From assembly GCA_015680685.1 (NCBI GenBank), contig MNCI01028403.1, positions 619,995 to 683,994 of the forward strand: DNA of 64,000 nucleotides, given 5' to 3'. Below are positions 1 to 11,333 of this stretch, in pieces; the stretch's first letter is position 1, and every line of letters starts with the position of its first letter. Source of the stretch: Gnetum montanum (lineage: Eukaryota > Streptophyta > Gnetopsida > Gnetales > Gnetaceae). The notes under the pieces are model-generated. The model was given only the letters and a program-made list of their open reading frames with translations, made no database searches and was not told the DNA's origin. The position numbers were made by a program, and so were the translations under genes.

Positions 1-824
1 CTCTCTCGACTCTCCCATCGAGGTCTCTCATCCTTTTTACTTTTATCCTCCCCTTTATGTTCATGGTGGTTGTGCCCAGATGTGGAAGGAGAGGGTGTGT
101 GATGTGAAGAATGGGAAGAAGAAGGGGAACCATTGCCATGACGATGTTTCTTGCCTTCTCTTCGGCTACTATGGCCCTGATCGTTGTGACAATCAAAGTG
201 CCCGTCCTTAGTGTAAGTGGTTATTCCCTCTGTGAACAGTTGGTGTTCACGGGTAGCATAACTAGGGATATGGATCATTGTTCTTATTTTCTGATACCCT
301 TCCTCCTCACCATCGTTAGGATGGGGAACATCCGTTGCTAAAGAACCCATGATAAGGGGTTCCTCATCTCCTATTTCTCTAAGGATGTGCGGGGTCTTGC
401 CCTTCGACAATGTATGTTGACTCTCCTGCCTTAAGTCCCGAATACGTTGGGCATCTGTGGGATGATAATCCCTTGTGTCAAAGTCATCCATAACATATTC
501 CGCAAATAGTTCTTGCATGCCAATCCATGCCAAGGCACGGAAGAGCATGTTAGGGACTGATCGATCTGGGGGTAACACGATGTTACCTTGCAAATCTCTC
601 CACCGCAGTTGTTCGTCTTGATGGAGAACAAAAGTAAAATCTGGAATATACTCATCGGGATGAGTATATGTCATCTTATATTTTTGAGGCACTCTCTGAT
701 CTTGGTTATGTTTTTTATATTTCTGACTATCTCTAGTATGATCCTTAGGTGGTGAGTTGCTCTTATGANAACTATCTCTAGTATGATCCTTAGGTGGTGA
801 GTTGCTCTTATGAGAAGAAGGCAT
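1..824 (-). pseudogene. gag N-terminal region of Gypsy element C, partial
   Basis: The minus strand starts with an ATG at 824 and encodes MPSSHKSNSPP, nearly the same as the gag start of element D (MSSSHKSTSPP at 8818). Further on it carries the same 'DEYIP.FTF.LHQDEQL' block and, near position 1, the same Arg/His/Asp-rich stretch as D around 9400-9600. Gag forms the virus-like particle of LTR retrotransposons. It lies 120 bases downstream of the primer site of LTR C and is cut off by the window edge. A 43-base exact duplication around an N at 769 breaks the frame near the start and is probably an assembly fault. No long open frame remains. Confidence 0.75.
726..813. repeat. 43-base exact duplication flanking an N (likely artefact)
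   Basis: Positions 726-768 and 771-813 are identical and are separated by 'na' with the N at 769. The same pattern (N between exact copies) recurs at 26512 and around 61339, which points to gap closing that failed to merge overlapping ends rather than to a biological duplication. Confidence 0.85.
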
Positions 825-944
825 TTTTATCGGTGTGCTAAATGACCGTTATAAAATTTTTCTTTGATTAACCCGAAGGTTCGTTAAGGCTCACAACAAC
901 GTGAGTGATATCCCTTATGTTCTATTAGGCACACAAACACTTAG

Positions 945-962
945 TCCCTAGCAACGACACCA
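945..962 (-). other. Primer-binding site of element C (tRNA-Asp-like)
   Basis: On the minus strand, one base after the LTR end TCATCA, the sequence TGGTGTCGTTGCTAGGGA matches the complement of the plant tRNA-Asp 3' end (TGGCGCCGTTGCCGGGG) with a few mismatches. This is the expected place and sequence for priming of minus-strand DNA in Athila-like Ty3/Gypsy elements. Confidence 0.75.
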
Positions 963-963
963 A

Positions 964-2096
964 TGATGAGTGGCGAGGTACCCCTACACTCAACCATATG
1001 AAATGAGCATAGCACGCATGATCCGGTCGAACTCCGTAGACTAAATGCCTAAACGCCCCATGGAACACTTGGGGTTAATCATTCATTGTCTTCCCAGACT
1101 TACTTGTTGTTGTCACGGTGTATGGTTAAGTAAGTCCGAGGTATATGATTTTTTTGGTCTTTTTAGGTTTATCTCCTATGCTAAGGGGTGAAGGATTGAT
1201 AGAACTAACTAACTCTAACTAAGGACCTAATTCTATATTAACTAGCGTCAGCATCCATTCCCACTTACCGTATACACCTTGAACCGATGCAACTGTGGCT
1301 ACCAAATGCTAATTGTTACTGGGATCACCACACATAACGCACGTGCTCGAAGTGGTTGTACTGAGGCACTTAACTAGCCTAAGTATGGTAAGTAGCCGAT
1401 TCCTTGACTAGCCGTACACACACATGGGTGCTCATAGCCAAGTCGTACTTATCGCACGTTCTAGGAGAAAAGGGTGAGAGAACCTAACTAGCCTAAGTGT
1501 GATGAGCAACCGATTCGTTGACTAGCCGTACACATTGGGACTACCACTGGGATTACCAAGAGTAGATCCTAGAATACACTACTAGGTTACCAAGTAGTCA
1601 CAATGCTCGTAATCAAGTCGTACTCATACCGCATGCGATGAGCAGCTGATTCCTTGATTAGCCGTACACATCCTTAGATGTTCGTAATCAAGTTGTACTT
1701 GTACCGCATTCTAGGAAAGAAATAAATAAGAATAAATAAAATCCTATCCATGCACTACAAGGTTTATCCAATCAAGTTCATCTTTATTGCCATACACAAC
1801 TTGCGTTCAGGTACAAAGTTGCTCGAATAAAGAGTCGTTCACTCTAGAATTCATACTGCGGGCACATGGGAAATTAATCTAACTCTGGAGTGATCAAACT
1901 GCCAGAGCTTCGCTACTTCTAGCCAAGATTTGGAAATGAGGGGAGTGCTGCCTCTTATTTATAGATTTGGCAACGGACCGCAATATCATGTACACGATAT
2001 CGTAGGGGACAACGTGATATCGCGTACGCGATATCGCATGGGATACAATATTGTGGCGGCCGCGATATCGCGGCTTGTGCATATCACGTCTCATCA
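964..2096 (-). repeat. 5' LTR of Gypsy element C
   Basis: Read on the minus strand, the LTR runs from TGATGAGACGTG (2096) to ...CACTCATCA (964), with the same short inverted ends TGATGR/TCATCA as the other LTRs here. U3 holds GATATCGC motifs and a TATAAATAAGAGG box. It is longer (1133 bases) than LTRs of D (811, 863) and A (796, 826). The extra length comes from a tandem segment: the block containing 'ttgactagccgtacaca' occurs three times, near 1390, 1495 and 1633. The partner LTR would lie left of the window. Confidence 0.85.
1957..2090 (-). promoter_or_regulatory. U3 promoter of LTR C: GATATCGC motif cluster plus TATA box
   Basis: Reading on the minus strand from 2090 to 1978, motifs of the form CGCGATATCGCG, ACGCGATATCACG and CGATATCGTG recur about every 15-30 bases. 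They end just before TATAAATAAGAGG (TATA core at 1957-1964). The order (near-palindromic cluster, then TATA) is shared with LTRs D, A and B. A promoter role is inferred from position. Confidence 0.7.
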
Positions 2097-2584
2097 ACCT
2101 TCTAATAAACATCATTTCTAGATCAATTAAAATTTCTAACTAGATGATCAATTTTATAAACAATGTCTTTTGGGGAATGTATCATGATGGGAACATAAAT
2201 GGAAGTCACCTACAACACTAACTTTGTAAGGAAAACATGGCTAGCTAAGAACATATACATATGATAAGCATGACCAATTAATAAATAGAGGGTTTCTAAG
2301 ATAAGTAAATGAGAGGTATTTAAAGGTATCATTAATGATTTTTCAAGATGTGAATGAAGTATCTAGGAGCATAATTAATGTTGTAGATTGTAGACTTGAA
2401 CTAATTGATTTACATGTCCATAACTGGGAAGCAGAGGACAAGCCTCTTCTTGAGATAAGTAGTATCAACATGGGAAGTGTTAAGATGAACCATGATGTCA
2501 TTTGCATATTTTTTAATGTGGCCTAGCCATGAAAAGGAATTGCAAATATTTACATGAAGACTGTAGATGTTCAAATCTTATAGA
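2097..2584. other. No recognisable feature
   Basis: AT-rich sequence between LTR C and a LINE relic. A short open frame at 2335-2526 has no recognisable motif and no support as a gene. Confidence 0.6.
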
Positions 2585-3200
2585 CTATCATTAACATGTA
2601 CAAGGTAGGGGATCACCATAATGAACATCTTGATTTGGTTGAAATCATGTTGTATGTTGTCTTTGAAGTTCAGTTACATCTCTTGTGATGGTGAGGATAA
2701 ACCAAATGTAAGAGAGTTATCATTGTTTAACTTCGAGCATGTGCATAGTTGCAAATAGTGTTTTTCAATATACATTATCATAGGCCTTTACGATGTTAAT
2801 TTTAACAACTATGAGAGCTTTTTTAGTGGTTTTATCTCAATGTAGGTTCTAATGCATCATGATAGTACCCTTGGTGATTTGTCTTTATGGTATGAATTGA
2901 GTTTGAGTAGGGTTAATAATTTGTCGAAGAAGTAGCCTTATGTAGTTAGCTAAAATTTTTACATAAAACATAAAAATGATAGTACATAAGCTTATAGGAT
3001 GACATTGAACTAGTGAAGTGATTGTGGTGGTTTTCAAAAGAAGGACAATGAAGGTGGTATTTCATGCATAAGGAAAGAAACCTAACTATAGGTGCTTAGC
3101 AAGAGTATCCATTAGAAAAATATGGACATGAGATCACAAGAAAATTATAAGCTTAGCAATCAAATCATCATGACCTGGAGGTGTGTTTAAGGAGGAGGAG
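2585..3200 (-). pseudogene. L1-type LINE reverse transcriptase relic
   Basis: Conceptual translation of the minus strand gives, in the right order, weak but recognisable L1 RT blocks. These are PPGHDD (from the canonical PGxDG) near 3180, HPISLCTIIF (YRPISLCN) near 3000, a KINIVKAYDNVY block (K.DMEKAYDRV) at about 2769-2803, and YGDPLPC (RQGDPLSP) near 2600-2625. Many stops lie between them. L1 reverse transcriptase copies its RNA at nicked target DNA; this copy is dead. Sequence from 3200 to about 3660 is probably the upstream part of the same LINE, but motifs there are too worn to call. Confidence 0.7.
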
Positions 3201-4639
3201 AGGATGATTAACTCTAATTTAAATAAGGAAAGTGGATGGTCCTATTAGCAAGCAAGGTTAAGAAACTTCTAGATTTAAAGGATGATGGGTAGAGAGAAAG
3301 TTGTGTTGAATATTATCTATGAAGGAGATGGACATATATGTCTACATCCTAAAGGTTTCATATTGGATAAAAAATAAATGTTATAATTACCATTACAAAT
3401 CCAAGTACCATGACATCACTACCTCTTGTATAGCTCCAATGCCATAAGAAGGTGTTCCAGGCTAAGTTGTAGATGTTAATAATTAAGGTTCAAAGTGTTC
3501 TCCATGCCCAAATCTTTAGGCTATGTGCATAAGCATGAGAGGATATGAAACATGGTAGTATGGAGATTGGGCTTATAGGAGTAAGAAGGTCATAGAGGTT
3601 GGTGAGGTGCGTGGTAAGGGATTGAGGAGATGTATTGTATAGACTTTGATTTTTCTACATAAGTAAAAGTCCTATGTACATTCTATAGATTTTTAAAATT
3701 AAATCCATTTTTAGTGGTCTAGATTTGGTGTTCTACATCATCTATGATGTAGTTTTTGGATTTTCATATTTAGCTTTCCAATAATGACATTTTATATCAT
3801 TAGTAATTTCATTCTTAGTTTATTCTCTTCTACTTCTAGTTTTGATGTCGAACGTTAGCTTTAGCATCAATTCTATCTATAGCTTTTGACATTCCTAGTT
3901 AGATATACTTTTTAAGCCCAATGTCAAAATTCACTTTTTTAGCATTTTCAGCACTTTAATGTCTAGTGTCAATCTTGCATTCAATGTTTGATATCAGATC
4001 TTTATGTCTACACATCAATTCTCATATCTAGAAGCTTCTAGAATTTTATAGAAGATTCTATTTATCCCAATGTATCATTTCTTTATGATCTATGAGGTAT
4101 TTTTGGCATATAAATAGGAGGATATCCATAAATGAAAAGGGATTAGTCTTTTAGATGGTTGGTTGAAATTTTTACATCTTTAGGCTCTTGAAGACTTGCT
4201 CAGCATTTCTAGCTATCTCTACTACTTAACATAGTTAGCACTCTTTCCTATTGGTGATTTGAAAAATCTCTTTTTAAAGACTCTACCTCTTTGCAGAATA
4301 AATATTCTTTTTCTATTTCCCAATTCCCCTACTAATGCATTATGTCACCTTGATGTTATCCCTTTAACATATGGATAAATTGCTTAAAATTAGGTCAACA
4401 TAATGATTAATCCTTTCATTTACTTTATTAGCTACTAAATCTACAAGTGTTCTTGTTATATTTGTATCAAGTTCATGCATTAGAAAAAGAATGGGGTAAT
4501 ATACCTCATCATCATATGCTTCTAATCCTCAACTACCTCGATTGCCATGAGCATCAGATCCTAGTGAAGGACCTTTAATCCCTTAAGAGCTTCGACCTCC
4601 TAGAACTATTTAAATTTTACCTCATCTTTAGTAATTCAA
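3201..4639. other. No gene; decayed repeat-like sequence
   Basis: No open frame or motif supports a gene. The first 450 bases may continue the LINE relic. The rest could be the worn interior of element F, whose LTR follows, but no gag or ORF2 similarity is clear by eye. Confidence 0.45.
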
Positions 4640-4835
4640 GGAAACTTGCCATTATTTTTGTAAGGGTGTTCAATTTTGTTATCATGGAAACCAATTTTTT
4701 GATTTCATATAGGCCGGTACTCAGACTTAATCAGTTAGTCAGTTAGTTAATAATTTCATACTTTTCAAATTTTATAAGAAGTTTGATCCTACTTTTGTTC
4801 ACTCAAAGATGAGTTTTCAGTTAGTCATGAGGCTA
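4640..4835 (+). mobile_element. 3' internal end and polypurine-like site of Gypsy element F
   Basis: The stretch 'gatgagttttcagttagtc' at 4809-4827, followed by 'atgaggcta' directly before TGATAA, aligns with the end of element A (36251-36278, 'gatgagttttcacttagtt' then 'gtgggggta' before its 3' LTR). The G run of the polypurine site is broken by substitutions, so this copy is old. Confidence 0.65.
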
Positions 4836-5738
4836 TGATAAAGCTTAGTTACCTGGCTACATCGACAGATATGCATCGATGTAGCCCCATCGATGTAGCC
4901 TCGTTGATGTATCCCTATTGACAGACGATCACATGCTTCAATGTAGATGTAAGTTAATCCTAGATAAATGCACATATCCACCACATCTATGGCACATTAA
5001 GTTAGTAGTATAGGGAAGCTCTTGCATTTTGTAGTTTCTAGAGTTAGAATATTTTCCATCTAAGTGCTTGCAGCATGAATTAGAAGGTTATATGGATCTT
5101 TATTCGAGCATCATGTACCTAAAAACTTTAATGTGAATAGTAATAAAGATGAAATTTTTAATATTCATTACAATAATTAGATTAGCTTAATCTCCCTTAA
5201 TTAGTATTTTACTTAACACACATTTTACATTCCATTTTATAGTAATTAAAGTAATTAATATAATCAATAATGAACACATAAGTAAAATCAATTTGAGCAT
5301 AATGTATAATGCTTGGTAATCCTAGTAGTGGTCATTTGGTACATCGAGTAATAGTCACTTGGTAAGCCAACAATGTTAATACATGTTCAAGATGTGTATC
5401 GCAAGTTCGTATGGATACTTATGTTAGGATAGTTAGCTTTAGAATCATTAGATAGTTAGAATAGTTAATTATTAACCATTAATCTTTCCATCCAACAGTT
5501 AAGCTAAATATATATTAAAAAATATAAACATAAAGAAACATCACATGTCTTAACTCACACTTAACCATACATAAAAGCATATACAAGTGGGAGTTAGGAA
5601 GATAATGAGCATACACTTCCTTCAATGATAGCCTTTGTCTATAGGCACACTTAGGGACTAAATTCACAAAATTTGACCAAATCACTAGTACATGTTTGAT
5701 ATTCATGTGGTTGTGTAGGGACTACTTGCTACTCATCA
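4836..5738 (+). repeat. Degenerate 3' LTR of Gypsy element F
   Basis: It starts TGATAA after a polypurine-like site and ends 'ctactcatca'. Landmarks follow the order of LTR D: 'gatctttattcgagc' at about 5096, 'aataaagatgaa', 'tgcttggtaatcctagtag' near 5310, a 'cacacttaaccatac' block, 'tgagtgta'-like sequence and TCATCA. The U3 differs: instead of GATATCGC it has CATCGATGTAGCC-type repeats at 4860-4925. No primer site follows 5738, which fits a 3' LTR or a truncated copy. Confidence 0.75.
4858..4925 (+). repeat. CATCGATG tandem motif array in U3 of LTR F
   Basis: Near-identical 15-17 base units containing 'catcgatgtagcc' repeat about four times. The core CATCGATG is palindromic. It lies where the other LTRs of the superfamily have their GATATCGC clusters, so it looks like a replaced motif in the same U3 slot. 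Confidence 0.65.
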
Positions 5739-5920
5739 AATAGAAATATAAAATTAAATTACCATAAGAGTTGATTATATTATCAGAATTGATAATTTTA
5801 GAACATAAAAATTTAGATAAAGGGATAGAGGCTATTCATAATAAAATAAGAGTTATTTAAGGAGTTTTTCAAAGGTTGCAAATAAACAAAGATATTAAAT
5901 CATTCCGTATACATACAAGT

Positions 5921-6305
5921 TACTATAGAAGATTCATTAATAATTTCTTAAAGATAGCTAGACCATTGGTACAACTGATGAAAAATGATATCTACTCTAT
6001 CTAGATAAAAAAGTGCAATAAAGTCCTTAGGATGCTTAAGCAAAAACTTGTAGAAATTTCCATTTTACAAGCACCATAACTTGTCTAGACTATTTCATAT
6101 TAGAATAGATAAATTGAATTATACTTTGGGAGTTGTACTAACAGAATTAGATCATTAAGAACATTCATATTATATCTATTGTAGGTATGCAACTGAATTA
6201 TACTACCATTGAAAAAGAACTATGGTAGTGGTATTTGCATTAAAAATATTCAAACATTATGTGCTTAGATATGAAGCATTAGTTCACATACAAACATTGC
6301 ATATT
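5921..6305 (+). pseudogene. Ty3/Gypsy RT-RNaseH connection relic
   Basis: Translation of 5921 onward gives YYRRFINNFLKIARPLVQL followed by 'IKKCNKVLRMLKQKL', matching the conserved start of Gypsy RNaseH (YYRRFI..FSKIARPLT.L ... C..AF..LKQKL). About 200 bases on, a second frame gives 'VVFALKIFKHYVLRYEAL', like the RNaseH block 'A.VFALK.WRHYLYG'. Stops and shifts break it. It lies right after LTR F but lacks that superfamily's features, so it is probably a separate autonomous Gypsy fragment. Confidence 0.7.
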
Positions 6306-6469
6306 TAAGCAAATGATGAAATTTATTAATAAGGTACTTTAAGATAATGTCATTAGCATATAATTCAAATTATGTTTCATACTCTTCATGCATATGGATG
6401 ATAGTGAAATATTTAAAAAGTATCGACAAGGTACTTTGAAATAAAGTTACTTATTTGTTAATATTCTTT

Positions 6470-6730
6470 TTGATCCATTATGTAATAGGTCTATATTAAG
6501 GATCTATACTTAGCTCATGCTTATTTTCCATTGTTATAAATGAATTAACAAAGGAAATATAAGATAAAATCCCTTGGTATGTGCTTTTTCTAGATTATAT
6601 TATGTTGGTGGATATAGCTCTAAAAAATATTTCTTCTCAAATGGAGAATTGCATACATGCTCTAGAATCAAAAGGCTTAAAAATTCATACAAGACTATAT
6701 ATATGGCATGAAATTTCAATAACAACATAA
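6470..6730 (+). pseudogene. RTE-type LINE reverse transcriptase relic
   Basis: In shifting frames the plus strand reads like the plant RTE RT block 'LTKEIQ.EVPWCMLFADD.VL.D': 'INKGNIR', then NPLVCAFSRLYYVGGYSS, then 'NGELHTCSRIKRLKNSYKT' (canonical 'LE.WR..LESKGF..SR.KTEYM'). The catalytic FADD is lost (FSRL). A worn, inactive fragment. Confidence 0.6.
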
Positions 6731-7489
6731 ATAGTGGCGAAATATTCATGATAATTCAAGGTGAAATTGCAAAGAAAATTGAAGAATATTTGAAAACATT
6801 NGATTTTTTTCATTCACCTCTACGAAGAGCTAGATCTTTGTTTACTTGTAATGTNGAATTATGTAGTCAATGCCATTTTGTTGGGACAAGGCTAATGTGC
6901 AACACTTATAATTTTTTCTTGTGCCTTGAGTCATGTTGAGTTAAAATATTTTGCAATTATAAAGAGTTCATTATTTCATAAAATCTCAAGGCTAATTTTT
7001 AAGTCATTAATAGGAAAATGATGAAGCACGATTACATGGATCATGTCAATGTACTTGCATTAATGTACTAGCATCAATTTTCTTATATCAATGTACTAGC
7101 ATTAATTTGTTAGCATCCATACATTGTTGACTTCGGTGACCCATTTTTCTTAAAAACCTAACACATAGATTGAAGAAGTAAGTTGGTTTTTCAATTCTTA
7201 GTCAAACTCTTACAATTTCATTTCATAGTTTTGAGTGAGTCTTCGATGTAGTCTTTCATAAAAATAAGATTGAAATTATTTACTTTCACATTGTAACAAA
7301 TTGATATTTATATTTTTCTACATTTTTATATGATTACTTTTATAATTCATCTATAATGTAATAATGCAAATAAAAAAAGATCTAGCTTTTCATAGAGGTA
7401 AGTGGTGAAAAAGAACTTATGTAGTCAATGTCATTTTGTTGGGACAAGGCTAGAATGATGATGATGATGTATAATGTAATAATAAAGGG
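6731..7489. other. No gene; short local repeat and two isolated Ns
   Basis: The phrase 'ttttgttgggacaaggcta' occurs at 6882 and again at 7435 with similar flanks, a partial duplication of about 100 bases. A complementary version occurs near 38690 inside the Copia element, so both may be small Copia-derived pieces. Ns stand at 6801 and 6855. Confidence 0.4.
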
Positions 7490-7650
7490 ACCATCATTTG
7501 AAGTGATGGTAAGGTATTTGTTTCTCAAATTGTAAGACATATGTTTAAGCCTAAGTATATGCACTTGAAAGAGATTAGGCTTTTGCTCATTCATTAACCT
7601 TCCTAGGATCCTACCTTAGGGAGATAAGCATTAAAGCTCTGGGTGATGAT
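7490..7650 (+). mobile_element. SINE copy 1 (tRNA-derived family 1)
   Basis: This is one of three related copies (others at 7661-7824 and 49074-49245). The head has an A-box-like 'gaagtgatggtaaggta' and, about 35 bases on, a weak B-box-like 'atgtttaagcctaagt'. All copies then share 'aggcttttgctcat..acc' and end in 'gggtgatga' or 'gagtgatcctttat'. This matches a tRNA-headed, RNA polymerase III-transcribed SINE moved by LINE enzymes. Confidence 0.6.
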
Positions 7651-7660
7651 TTTTTTGGTG

Positions 7661-7824
7661 GACTATCATTTGGAGTAATAGTAAAGTACTTCCTTTTCAA
7701 GTCACAAGACTTGGATTCTAGGTTAGACACAACTACTTGAAAACGAGTAGACTTTTGTTCATTCACTAATCAAGACCTCACCTTGGTAGGATAAGCATTT
7801 AGCCTTTGAGTGATGATCCTTTAT
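7661..7824 (+). mobile_element. SINE copy 2 (tRNA-derived family 1)
   Basis: It begins 'gactatcatttggagtaat', has 'cttggattctaggtta' in the B-box position and ends 'gagtgatgatcctttat'. It is head-to-tail with copy 1 after a short T-rich spacer (the probable tail of copy 1), so two insertions occurred side by side. Confidence 0.6.
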
Positions 7825-7875
7825 ATAAATTGTAATAATTATTTCGTAGTGTTTATATTTAAAATTATTGATTAG

Positions 7876-8686
7876 TGATGGGACGTGATATCGCATGGGC
7901 CATGATATCGCATCCCTCGCAATATTGCATATGCGATATCGCGGTGCGCCTCCACATTTATAAATAAGAGTCAACTCTCCCTTGTTTCTTATTCTAGGCC
8001 TAGACCATAGCAAAATTATGGTAGTTTTACCTCTCCAGAGATAGAATAATTTTCATGTGCCAGTAGTAGGAACTCCAAAGTGAACAGATCTTTATTCGAG
8101 CAAATATTGTTCCTGAACACAAGTTTGTGTATGGAAATAAAGACGAACTTCTTGGATAAACCTTTTAGTGCATGGAATAGGCTAAATAGAAATTTTATTA
8201 TTATTATTTATTGTTCATCATTTAAATTATTTATTAGTTAATTAAATCTCTCTCAACCCTTCTCCAGTAGTTAAGTGCATTTACTACGATCACTTCGAGC
8301 ACATGTGTTATGCTTGGTAATCCTAGTAACGACTAGTGTTTGGTAACCAAGAGTGCATTGGTTCATGGTGGGAATGGTAAGTGGGAATGGATGCTGATGC
8401 TAGGTTAATTAAGGCTTGGTTAGTTAGTTAAAGTTAGTTAATTAGTCTCTTCAACCTTCACCTCATTAGCATAGGACATAAAACATAAAAACTATAAAAA
8501 TCACATACCTCAGACTTACTTAACCATACAACCGTGACAACTACAAGTAAGTCTAGAAGACAACGAACAATTAACCTTAAGTGTTCCATGAGGCATGTAG
8601 GCACTTAGTCTATGGAGTTTGATAGGATCACGCATGTAACTCTCGTATTCGTATGGTTGAGTGTAGAGGTACCTCGCCATTCATCA
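7876..8686 (+). repeat. 5' LTR of element D
   Basis: Starts TGATGGGACGTGATATCGC and ends TACCTCGCCATTCATCA. U3 has about four GATATCGC-type motifs at 7886-7945, then 'tataaataagag' at about 7958. Next comes the conserved 'gatctttattcgagcaaa' block near 8087 and 'aataaagacgaac', a candidate poly(A) region. The 3' LTR has more U3 motifs than this copy. Confidence 0.9.
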
Positions 8687-8687
8687 T

Positions 8688-8705
8688 TGGCGCTGTTGTC
8701 GGGGA
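8688..8705 (+). other. Primer-binding site of element D
   Basis: TGGCGCTGTTGTCGGGGA lies one base after the LTR. It differs from the complement of the plant tRNA-Asp 3' end at two positions (both C to T). Confidence 0.85.
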
Positions 8706-8817
8706 CTAAGTGTTTGTGCACTACGTAGAATAGAGGAAATTATCCACATCATTGGGAGCTAAAAAAAACCCTTAGAAAAATAATATAACAAAAAATAGCA
8801 CACTGAATAAAATAACA

Positions 8818-11150
8818 ATGTCTTCTTCTCATAAGAGCACTTCACCACCTAGGGATCATATAAGAAACAGTCGGCAGTCTAACATGCATAACCGAGATCC
8901 ACCAGTTCCTCAACAACATCGAGTGGTATATATTCATCTCGATGAGTATATACCCAATTTCACTTTTATCCTCCATCAGGATGAACAATTGTGTTGGAAA
9001 GATTTGCAAGGTAACATATTGTTACCTCCAGATCATGCAATCCTCAACATGCTCCTCTGTGCTCTAGCACAAATTAGCATGACATAGCTCTATGTTGAAT
9101 ACGTTGTAGGTGATTTTGACATAAGGGATTACCATCCCATAGAAGCACAATGTTTAAGAGACTTACGGTAGGAGAGCCAACACACATTGTTGAAGGGCAA
9201 AGGGGTCATACATGTTCTAAGAGAAATTGGAGATGGTGAACCCATTATAACAAGTTCTCTATCGAAGGCTGTTCCCCCTTCTAATGATGGTAAGGAGGTG
9301 GGGTATCAGATTTTATGCTCCACAATTCATAACCCTAGTTTTGATACCCATGAACACCAAGTGTTCACTGAGGGAACAAAAACACATGATAAGGATGGAC
9401 ACATAGATCGTCATCACGATCGGGGCCATAGCCATCGAAGAGAAGGTAAGAAGCATCATCATGGCGATGGTTCTCCTTCTTATTTCCCTTCATCACATCA
9501 TTCAACCTCTCCTTCCACATCAAGATGCAGCCATAGGAAGCACAATGGTGAGGATAAGGGTAAGTGAGATGAGAGACCTCGACGAAAGAGTTGAGAGAGA
9601 GGACAAGGGCACTCCAGGGAATCAAGGCATGAAAGAAGGAAAAGTAGGGAACAACGTAGGCATCATAGACATCATGAGAGAGATGATCATGATGAACCCC
9701 TACTAGCAACTCGGAGTATGCTAGACATCAAAGAGGCAGTTAGGATACCTACAAGGCATCAAAAATATAGTCGGATCAAGCACTTAGACATAACAATATC
9801 CCACAGTTTGAGAGGGGATATAATGTTGATCCACAAAATCATTTATAGGAATTCCATGATGCCTGCACCTTTCAGAGTATAGAAAATGAGTGGTAGAAAC
9901 TAAAGTTGTTCCATAGGACACTCATAAAGGAAGCAGATAGTTGGTACTAGTCCTTAGAGCCGGAAACCATTAGGAGGTGAAGTACAATGTTAGAATTATT
10001 CAACAATAAATATCAAACATACTCTAGAGCGTCTGATTTGCGTAAACAGATCCAAGGATAGAAACAAGGTAATCATGAACCCTTGGATGCTACCATGGGC
10101 CGATATTATACATTGCTACATCATTGCCTGGGCCATGGCTACGCACAACGGGATCAACTCCGCCACCTTGTAGATGGGCTAAGGTACAAAACTAGGAGAA
10201 CCCTTGGGACTTATGCCCAAGGGAGATTATTTGAACTTAGGTCCCATGAAATTCATAGATTATTGGAGCAAGTAGCTAAAGAAGAAGGGGAGCTACAGAA
10301 AAGAGAGAGCTTGGAAGAATATAACTATGATCCTTCCCTCCAAAAGAAGGGAGTGAGATTCTGCGATGAAGAGGATGAGTCACCACTCGAAGAGTTGGTG
10401 AATAGAAAAACCTTGTTGCTTCAAAAGCTATCAACAGAAGTGTCGACTAAGGTGGATCAATTGTGGGATTCCTTAGACTCTAGATTCAAAACTGTCTTGA
10501 AAATTGTAGAAGATTCTAAGGAAGAATGAAGTAGAGACCAAGACAAGAAAAATCAAAGAGATTTAGGCCATGCATGTGACAAGGGTAATGGGAAAAGGAA
10601 TATCACCGATGAGGTTGTGGACTCAGACACAGACAATGATGGTGGATGTGATATATGCCAATATGACCATCCTAAGGGATATTATCCAATCATCTCACAT
10701 CTACAAGAGTCTGGGGTGTATGCACTTAACCCGAGACTTAACAGACAAAAAGCACCTTAAAGGTTACCTTATCCCCAAGGTAACCTAAGATAGTTCTACC
10801 AACCGTTAACGTACTATCCAAGTGGAACTCCACCACAACCCATTGGGCAACACCAGCAGTGGCAACACCCACAATCATGGGGGATGCCACTACCTAGATA
10901 GCAATACCCTTACCCGAAACCGGACCCATATGGTTATTACATGTAGCAGCCGATTTCTCCAAGTGACTCTATGGGTCACGCAACTCCACAACATCACTAC
11001 TAGGTTCAGGAGTATTTTAGGACTCCTTCAACTACAGGAGACACTCCACACATGTACCATCCTCTCAATCCATCTGTCACTCTTACACTAGTAGTTCCAC
11101 TACCACCTGCTCCAACAATGCAAGCAGAACTCCCAACTCATCCACAGTAA
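8818..11150 (+). pseudogene. gag of element D (broken)
   Basis: It starts with ATG at 8818 (89 codons to the first stop). The middle is low-complexity His/Ser/Arg/Asp-rich (about 9380-9600). From 9790 it shows the retrotransposon gag core, best in the 148-codon frame at 10083-10529, with 'HHCLGHGY....LRHLVDGL' and 'LGTYAQGRLFELRSHEIHRL', which aligns with gag of A and B. Near 10650 is a zinc-knuckle-like CDICQYDHPKGYY whose last Cys has become Tyr. A Pro/Gln/His-rich tail follows. Several stops and shifts separate the pieces. Gag would package the element RNA. Confidence 0.75.
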
Positions 11151-11333
11151 TGCAATGGTACGAGAGTTGTAAACCTTCAACCCATTGCTGGTTCTGACAA
11201 CTGCACAAAGAGAAGACCTTTCTTTAGAACTAGAAGTCCAAAAAAGCTCTCACAATCACAAATGGTTGAGTCTGTGCATGCTCCTCCAACAAATAGGGCT
11301 TCGGAGCTCCCTTCAAATCAACAATAGGGCTTA

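Noticed and set aside
1978-2085. GATATCGC cluster as a CRISPR array or satellite
   Set aside because: Spacing and spacers are irregular, the host is a plant, and the clusters sit at fixed positions in LTR promoters.
9365-9709. 114-codon minus-strand frame
   Set aside because: Antisense shadow of the His/Arg/Asp-rich part of gag in element D; no motif of its own.
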